From Akkermansia muciniphila (GTDB lineage: Bacteria > Verrucomicrobiota > Verrucomicrobiia > Verrucomicrobiales > Akkermansiaceae): a stretch of DNA of 64,000 nt. How positions within the stretch are numbered: the first letter of the stretch is position 1; every line of letters starts with the position of its first letter. Made by a program: the position numbers and the translations under genes. Location: assembly GCF_002884975.1 (NCBI RefSeq), contig NZ_PJKB01000001.1, forward strand, positions 1,405,561 through 1,469,560. Direction: 5' to 3'. Shown one piece after another: positions 59,926-64,000 of the stretch. The notes under the pieces were generated by a model. The model was not told where the DNA came from and searched no databases. It saw nothing but the letters and a program-made list of their open reading frames with translations.

Positions 59926-61332
59926 TCAAAGCACCATGGCGCTTCCCAGTTGCGCGATGGAAACGGGATTGGGCTGCCGCGCCCTGAGCGCCTCCGCCAG
60001 GGCGAGGGAGGCCTTCTCCTCCCCGTGCGCCAGAATGATATTTCTCTTGGGCCCTCCGGTCTTGTCAAAATATTCCAGCAGCTCTCCATGGTCCGCATGG
60101 CCGGAAAAGGAATCCATCTCCCGTATCCTGGCCCGGACAGTGTACTGCTTGCCCAGGATGGGAACCTCCTTCCACCCGTCCATGATCTTGCGGCCCAGCG
60201 TATGTTCCGCGCAATAGCCCACAAAAAGGACCGTATTCTTCGGGTTGCCGATATTGTTTGCCAGATGGTGGAGGATGCGCCCGGCTTCACACATGCCGGA
60301 GGCGGAAATAATGATAGCCTGCCCGTTCATCTTGTTCAGCTCCTGGGATTCCCCTACGGAACGGATAAGCCGCAGCTGTTCAAAACAGAACGGATCCTTT
60401 TCCCGGAACAGGAAATCGTACACCTCCTTGTTGAAGCACTCCGGATGAATGCGGAAAATCTCCGTGGCGCCCACGGCCATGGGGCTGTCTACATACACGG
60501 GCAGCAAAGGCAGCGAGCCTTCATGATAAGCCCTGTTCAGCAGGTAAAGAAGCTGCTGGGTGCGTTCCACGGCAAAAGCCGGAATGTAAACGCGGCCGCC
60601 CAGCTCCAGAGCCTCCCTGATCACCCTGCAGAAGGCTTCGTCATCACGGGAGGGGGCTTCATGGAAACGGCCTCCGTAAGTACTCTCCATCAACAGGATG
60701 TCCACATCCGGAACGGGCACGGGATCACGCAGGAGTTCATTATCCCCCCTTCCCACGTCTCCGGAAAACAGGAAGCGCTTCTTCCGCCCGTCTTCCCGGT
60801 CCTCAATATCCAGGCACACCTGCGCGGCCCCCAGAATATGGCCCGCATCATAAAACGTGAGCGTCACGCCCGGAACGACGGGGATGGACCGTTCATACCC
60901 GATATTCACGAACTGGCGCATGCACCGTTCCGCGTCCTGTTCGGAATAAGTGGGATAAATCTCCGGCTGCTGAATGCCCCGGCGCTTGTTCATCTTATTA
61001 ATGAACGCGCAATCGTGCTCCTGGATGCGCGCCGCGTCCGCCAGCATGAGCTGGCAGAGGTCCCGGGTCGCAAACGTACTGTAAATATTCCCCTGAAACC
61101 CCTGCTTCACCAGATTGGGAAGGTTGCCGGAATGGTCGATGTGCGCGTGGGAAAGAACCACCGCATCCACCTCCGCCGGAGAAAAATAGGGAAAATCCTT
61201 GTTGATGTGCCAGGCCTCCTCACGCCGCCCCTGGTACATGCCGCAATCCAGAAGAATCCTGCTTCCGTTCACCTCCAGCAAATGCTGGGACCCCGTCGTC
61301 GTACCCGCCGCGCCGCAAAAATGAATTTTCAT
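59926..61332 (-). CDS. Metallo-beta-lactamase/beta-CASP hydrolase (RNase-like)
   Basis: 468 residues. The MBL domain has IHFCGAAGTTTGSQHLLEV, SHAHIDHSGNLPNL (HxHxDH) and DAGHILGAAQVCLD, and FSGDVGRGD. The beta-CASP motifs are VDSPMAVGATE, ISASGMCEAGRILHHL and MDSFSGHADHGELL (closing His). This arrangement is that of CPSF73/YSH1-type nucleases, so RNA cleavage in the cytoplasm is likely. ATG 61332 gives an N-terminus beginning directly at the first strand. No operon partner downstream. Confidence 0.9.
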   Translation of the reverse strand: MKIHFCGAAGTTTGSQHLLEVNGSRILLDCGMYQGRREEAWHINKDFPYFSPAEVDAVVLSHAHIDHSGNLPNLVKQGFQGNIYSTFATRDLCQLMLADAARIQEHDCAFINKMNKRRGIQQPEIYPTYSEQDAERCMRQFVNIGYERSIPVVPGVTLTFYDAGHILGAAQVCLDIEDREDGRKKRFLFSGDVGRGDNELLRDPVPVPDVDILLMESTYGGRFHEAPSRDDEAFCRVIREALELGGRVYIPAFAVERTQQLLYLLNRAYHEGSLPLLPVYVDSPMAVGATEIFRIHPECFNKEVYDFLFREKDPFCFEQLRLIRSVGESQELNKMNGQAIIISASGMCEAGRILHHLANNIGNPKNTVLFVGYCAEHTLGRKIMDGWKEVPILGKQYTVRARIREMDSFSGHADHGELLEYFDKTGGPKRNIILAHGEEKASLALAEALRARQPNPVSIAQLGSAMVL

Positions 61333-61610
61333 TAATACATGTGTACAACAAGCCCCCGGCCAACGCAAGAAATCAATGCCTGGACCTTGCGATTCAAGGG
61401 AGTTAGCCGTTCAACCCGTGAGGTATAGCTCCTCCACCGCACCCTGTGAAAACCGGAAGTCCTTCATCCCCTAATGACTGACTTCCGTTCAAGCGTAAAG
61501 ATATTGTCCTTCCTATCTTCCGGCGCCATGCTACTGGAACAGGAACCTCCCGGTCCTTGTAAAAAATCTTCCCGCACGCCTTCCTGCGCCCCCCTGCCAT
61601 CCAGGCACAA
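61333..61610. other. Gene-free stretch before tatA terminator
   Basis: The gap between the beta-CASP gene start and the tatA stop is about 330 bp. The only open frames are Arg/Pro-rich and overlap tatA. It should contain the promoter of the beta-CASP gene. No RNA gene recognised. Confidence 0.5.
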
Positions 61611-61636
61611 AAAAGGGCGGGAGTTCCCGCCCTTTT
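61611..61636 (-). terminator. Intrinsic terminator of tatA
   Basis: Arms GGGCGGGA (61615-61622) and TCCCGCCC (61625-61632) with A/T extensions form a strong stem. T runs are on both ends (TTTT on plus, TTTTTT on minus), so it can work both ways. It lies 26 bp past the tatA stop. Confidence 0.85.
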
Positions 61637-61661
61637 CCTTCTGCCGTCAGGCAGTAAAAAC

Positions 61662-61958
61662 TTACTTGGTCTCTTCCTTGGTTTCCACCGGCTTTTCCGC
61701 TTCCACGTCAATGGGCTGGGAAAGCTCGGGGGAGGGGCGGGTTTCCGGCTTGGAAGCGGAAGCATCGCTCACGGTTTCCTTTTCCGTCTTCAACAGCTCC
61801 TCTTCAAACTCGGACTTGGCCTTCTTGAACTCTCCCAGGCTCTTGCCCAGGCCGCGGGCGAATTCCGGGAGTTTCTTAGCGCCGAACAGCAGGAAAACGA
61901 TCACCAGAATGGCGATAATCTCCGGCGTTCCCAGACCAAAAATAGCTAACGTGTTCAT
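61662..61958 (-). CDS. tatA: Twin-arginine translocase subunit TatA
   Basis: 98 residues. One N-terminal helix, [45 protein letters not shown], with the FGxxKLPE amphipathic hinge is the TatA/E signature. The tail (from about residue 55) is Glu/Pro/Ser-rich and long for the family. Forms the pore-like assembly that exports folded proteins; tatC is elsewhere. A second ATG pair lies immediately upstream (61961). Its 5' end and leader are duplicated 237 bp away (see the tandem repeat). Confidence 0.93.
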   Translation of the reverse strand: MNTLAIFGLGTPEIIAILVIVFLLFGAKKLPEFARGLGKSLGEFKKAKSEFEEELLKTEKETVSDASASKPETRPSPELSQPIDVEAEKPVETKEETK

Positions 61959-62364
61959 CATGGAGTGCTACGGTGTTTTTAACAGATTTTTTTCATGACG
62001 GATACTCCATAATACGCTTCATGCGTCATCAGAGGATTCCTGTTCCTGTTTTTGCTGCTCCGCAAGCCTTCTGACGGCAAAACGGTGGAAACGCCAAACG
62101 ACCAGGAAGATCACCAGGAAAAGCGCAGGGAAGACAATCACCAGAATGGCGATAATCTCCGGCGTTCCCAGTCCAAAAATAGCTAACGTATTCATCATGG
62201 AGTGCTATGGTGTTTTTAACAGATTTTTTCATGCCGGATACCTCATAATGCGCTTCATGCGTCATCAGAGGATTCCTGTTCCTGTTTTTGCTGCTCCGCA
62301 AGCCTTCTGACGGCAAAACGGTGGAAACGCCAAACGACCAGGAAAATCACCAGGGAAAGCGCAG
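61893..62364. repeat. Tandem direct duplication of about 236 bp
   Basis: Copy A spans about 61893-62128 and copy B about 62130-62364, offset 236-237 bp, with scattered substitutions and one T-run length change. Each copy carries the first ~22 codons of tatA, its leader and the last ~40 codons of the Sel1 gene. The junction lies at a shared GCAG/GCAGG word. Confidence 0.92.
62019..62198 (-). CDS. Chimeric small ORF: TatA helix fused in frame to Sel1-protein C-terminus
   Basis: 59 residues, created by the tandem duplication. It begins with the TatA start and helix ([20 protein letters not shown], from copy B), then crosses the junction FPALF into the Sel1-protein tail (VIFLVVWRFHRFAVRRLAEQ and on to SSDDA) and uses that gene's stop from copy A. 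It has the same leader sequence as tatA just upstream, so translation signals are inherited. It would encode a one-helix membrane protein with a basic, then acidic tail. No premature stop has arisen despite divergence of the two copies. Expression is unknown. Confidence 0.5.
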   Translation of the reverse strand: MMNTLAIFGLGTPEIIAILVIVFPALFLVIFLVVWRFHRFAVRRLAEQQKQEQESSDDA

Positions 62365-63682
62365 CCATGCTGCCCCATAGCAGCCAGAACGCGGCGGAAG
62401 CCGCCCCTTCATCCCCCAGTTCTCCGGCCTGGTTCCAATAATAATAGGACAGCACCGGATTCCAGGACAGGGTGCTGCCCGGCAGAAGATGGAGGCGCGC
62501 CATGCGGTTCATGGCCGGCAGATAAGCCGCCTGGGCGGATGCTTTCATCAGGGAATCCCCCTGCGCATCATCACCCCGCGTATAATACACCTGGGCCAGC
62601 ATGTACATGGCCTTGGGGTCCCCCGTTGCGTCTGCGGCGCGCCGCAGCAACCTGTAGGCTTCATCCGCATCCAGTTCCCCGCCTTTCCCGTTCTGGAGCA
62701 ATTCCGCGGCCTTCAGGGCGGCAGGGGGGTAACCGATGGCGGCGGCTTCACGGTACAGGGCCAGCGCACGCGCCGCCTGTTCTCCGGAAGGAGAGCCTTC
62801 CATCAGCATGTCCGCCAGGGCAGCCATGCTGTACGGATCCTTCCATTCCGCGCCTTTTTCAAACCAGTTGAGGGCTTTTTCCCGGTCAGGAGGCATATAC
62901 TTGCCGTCCCGGTACATCATGCCCAGTTCCATGACGGCGCCCAGATCCTTCCGTCCGGCCGCCTTTTCAAACCATTCCACGGCCTTGGCCGCATCCTGCG
63001 GAACGCCCAGGCCATCCCGGTACTTGAATGCCAGAAGCCCCTGCGCCGTCAGGTTGCCGCTTTCCGCAGCATGAAGGAGGTACGGAACCGACTTTTCCGG
63101 AGAGCTGTCCGGAACCAGCTTCCGCTCATAAACAAGGGCCGCCCACAACGCCGCCTTGGAATCGCCGGCGTCCGCCTCTTTCCTCCATGTTTGGAGGGCT
63201 TTTTCATAATAGCGGGACGCCGTTTCCTCATCCTTCGGACCGCCGGTTCCCTTGGAGGCCATTACAGCCACCTGGTACTGGGCCGCGGCATTCCCGCTGT
63301 CAGCAGCGCGGGTAAACCAGTACCGGGCCTTTTCAAGATTCTTGGGGTACAAGCGGCTTCCGGTATAAAACAGCTTGCCCAAATCCAGCATGGAATCCAT
63401 GTCCCCGTCATTAGCCCCCTTCTCCGCCAGGGAAACATATTCAGACATCCATTTGGACGTCTCCGGGGCATTTCCCGCCACATCATAATGCACGGCCAGC
63501 TCCCGGGCGGCAGCTTTATCCCCGTTATGGGCTTTCTCCTGAAGACTGGACAGGTACGTCCCAAAATCCCCCTCACCGGCAGGAGCCGGGGAGGGAGCAT
63601 CCTGAGACGCATGAAGCGGAGGCTGAACGAGGCACAGCCCACACAATCCGGCAAGGAGCCACCATTTGCACTGCTTCTTCAT
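62255..63682 (-). CDS. Sel1-repeat membrane protein
   Basis: 475 residues from ATG 63682. A signal peptide or anchor (KWWLLAGLCGLCLVQPPLHA) leads to about nine Sel1 repeats (NLEKARYWFTRAADSGNAAAQYQVAVMA, AAKAVEWFEKAAGRKDLGAVMELGMMYRDG), then a C-terminal membrane helix (ALSLVIFLVVWRF) with a charged tail. It appears to span the periplasm as a scaffold. The last ~100 bases are duplicated downstream, next to tatA. Upstream is an RNA-binding-type gene 18 bp away on the same strand. Confidence 0.82.
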   Translation of the reverse strand: MKKQCKWWLLAGLCGLCLVQPPLHASQDAPSPAPAGEGDFGTYLSSLQEKAHNGDKAAARELAVHYDVAGNAPETSKWMSEYVSLAEKGANDGDMDSMLDLGKLFYTGSRLYPKNLEKARYWFTRAADSGNAAAQYQVAVMASKGTGGPKDEETASRYYEKALQTWRKEADAGDSKAALWAALVYERKLVPDSSPEKSVPYLLHAAESGNLTAQGLLAFKYRDGLGVPQDAAKAVEWFEKAAGRKDLGAVMELGMMYRDGKYMPPDREKALNWFEKGAEWKDPYSMAALADMLMEGSPSGEQAARALALYREAAAIGYPPAALKAAELLQNGKGGELDADEAYRLLRRAADATGDPKAMYMLAQVYYTRGDDAQGDSLMKASAQAAYLPAMNRMARLHLLPGSTLSWNPVLSYYYWNQAGELGDEGAASAAFWLLWGSMAALSLVIFLVVWRFHRFAVRRLAEQQKQEQESSDDA

Positions 63683-63700
63683 ACCGGAACAAGTCAATCA

Positions 63701-64000
63701 TTAACGGCCCCTGTTTCCACGGGAGAAACCGCCGGAAGATCTGCCGCCAAAGCCCGGTTTGCGAAAACCGCCTTCGCGGCGCTGGAAGCCTCCCTCGCGG
63801 CGATCTCCTCCGAAACCGCCTTCGCGACGTTTGAATCCTCCTTCGCGGCGGTCTCCGCCAAATCCTCCCTCTCGACGCTGGAAGCCTCCTTCACGGCGGT
63901 CTCCACCAAATCCGCCTTCACGGCGCTGGAAGCCTCCCTCGCGGCGGTCTCCTCCGAAACCGCCTTCGCGGCGTTTGAATCCTCCTTCACGACGGTCTCC
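63701..64000 (-). CDS. Gly/Arg-rich C-terminal tail of a probable RNA-binding protein, 5' part outside window
   Basis: The true frame is open from base 64000 to TAA at 63701-63703; 99 residues are visible. It consists of five copies of a 16-residue unit GGDRREGGFQRREGGF (one residue missing from the first at the window edge), then RKPGFGGRSSGGFSRGNRGR. Such RGG/RRE tails occur on DEAD-box RNA helicases and other RNA-binding proteins; which one cannot be told, as the folded part is cut off. The repeats differ at third codon positions, so the protein repeat is under selection. A second open frame on the same strand in this stretch (63694-63990) is a shadow. Confidence 0.75.
   Translation of the reverse strand, partial: GDRREGGFKRREGGFGGDRREGGFQRREGGFGGDRREGGFQRREGGFGGDRREGGFKRREGGFGGDRREGGFQRREGGFRKPGFGGRSSGGFSRGNRGR
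63764..64000 (-). repeat. 48-bp coding repeat, about five copies
   Basis: The DNA under the RGG tail repeats with a 48-bp period and runs off the window. Differences between units are mostly synonymous (CGC/CGT/CGA, GAA/GAG, GGA/GGC/GGT), and Lys or Gln alternate at one position. Confidence 0.85.

Noticed and set aside
59869..61335. Plus-strand open frame of 488 codons opposite the beta-CASP gene
   Set aside because: The minus strand has HxHxDH and the beta-CASP motifs; the plus frame has none.
62029..62316. A 95-codon minus-strand frame across the tandem duplication
   Set aside because: It is out of frame with both the Sel1 tail and the chimeric ORF and reads through the intergenic copy; an artefact of the duplication.
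63694..63990. A 98-codon frame rich in Ala/Glu/Ser/Val at the right edge
   Set aside because: It is the same repeat read one frame off. The RGG frame continues beyond the window, and its repeats are conserved in amino acids despite third-base changes.
63764..64000. 48-bp periodic array considered as CRISPR
   Set aside because: It is coding throughout with no unique spacers.

Overview
The window is a gene-dense, GC-rich stretch of bacterial chromosome. It most resembles the Verrucomicrobiota and probably an Akkermansia-like mucin degrader. This is inferred from the combination of a complete methylmalonyl-CoA to propionate module, a secreted clan-D-type glycosidase, a TIGR03790-type secreted protein, Sel1-repeat lipoproteins, an Asp/Glu-tRNA amidotransferase subunit, a non-classical short glucan phosphorylase and the compact operons, many of whose start codons have no Shine-Dalgarno sequence. 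No plasmid, phage, insertion sequence or CRISPR array is visible. Most of the window reads as core chromosome with a few accessory islets.

Layout. 1-1017: 3' part of a secreted alpha/beta hydrolase. 1089-7024: a same-strand run of ileS, lspA, a DUF1573 protein, a membrane-anchored rhodanese and sufS, followed by a lipase-like lipoprotein (7064-8797). 9057-11491: a membrane pseudokinase with a discoidin-like domain, coupled to a DUF4328-like membrane protein. 11740-13736 (minus): rplS and a TIGR03790 protein. 13904-20991: the propionate block, made of methylmalonyl-CoA epimerase, sodium-pumping methylmalonyl-CoA decarboxylase (alpha, delta, biotin carrier and beta subunits), a biotin ligase and a succinyl-CoA:acetate-type CoA-transferase. 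21854-24874 (minus): rmlA, rmlB and pfkA. 24985-29563: a SMUG1-like uracil-DNA glycosylase, a four-helix-bundle protein beside a 12-copy heptamer repeat, gatB and poxB. 29753-32290: glycosidase. 33187-40383: PMCA-type Ca2+ ATPase and an RND efflux adaptor/pump pair. 40426-49815: DASS transporter, a Lys/Ala-rich basic protein, thiD, a Sel1 lipoprotein, a porin, a DUF805 protein and an Eco57I/TaqI-like adenine methyltransferase. 50031-50950: an AT-rich orphan gene and three tRNA genes (Thr-CGT and two Lys-CTT). 51145-55450: small hypothetical proteins, an SDR oxidoreductase, a lipoprotein and peptide deformylase. 55543-61332: tdh, a short glucan phosphorylase, a potassium channel, an Spx/ArsC-like protein and a beta-CASP RNase-like hydrolase. 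61662-64000 (minus): tatA, a 236-bp tandem duplication, a Sel1 protein and the repetitive RGG-type tail of a protein that runs off the window.

How the genes work together. The 13904-20991 block is the last part of succinate to propionate fermentation: epimerase, Na+-pumping decarboxylation, biotin loading and CoA recycling. pfkA, the glucan phosphorylase, poxB and the secreted glycosidase fit a sugar-fermenting, polysaccharide-using lifestyle. rmlA and rmlB feed dTDP-rhamnose synthesis.

Most notable observations. (1) A tandem duplication between tatA and the neighbouring Sel1 gene has created an intact in-frame chimeric 59-residue membrane ORF. (2) The glucan phosphorylase has Ser where the PLP-binding Lys is expected. 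(3) A perfect 7-bp x 12 repeat lies just upstream of gatB, and the reverse complement of its unit lies on the other side of the four-helix-bundle gene. (4) A kinase-fold protein has lost all catalytic motifs and is fused to a discoidin-like domain. (5) Two adjacent inverted repeats cover the translation start of the RND efflux operon.
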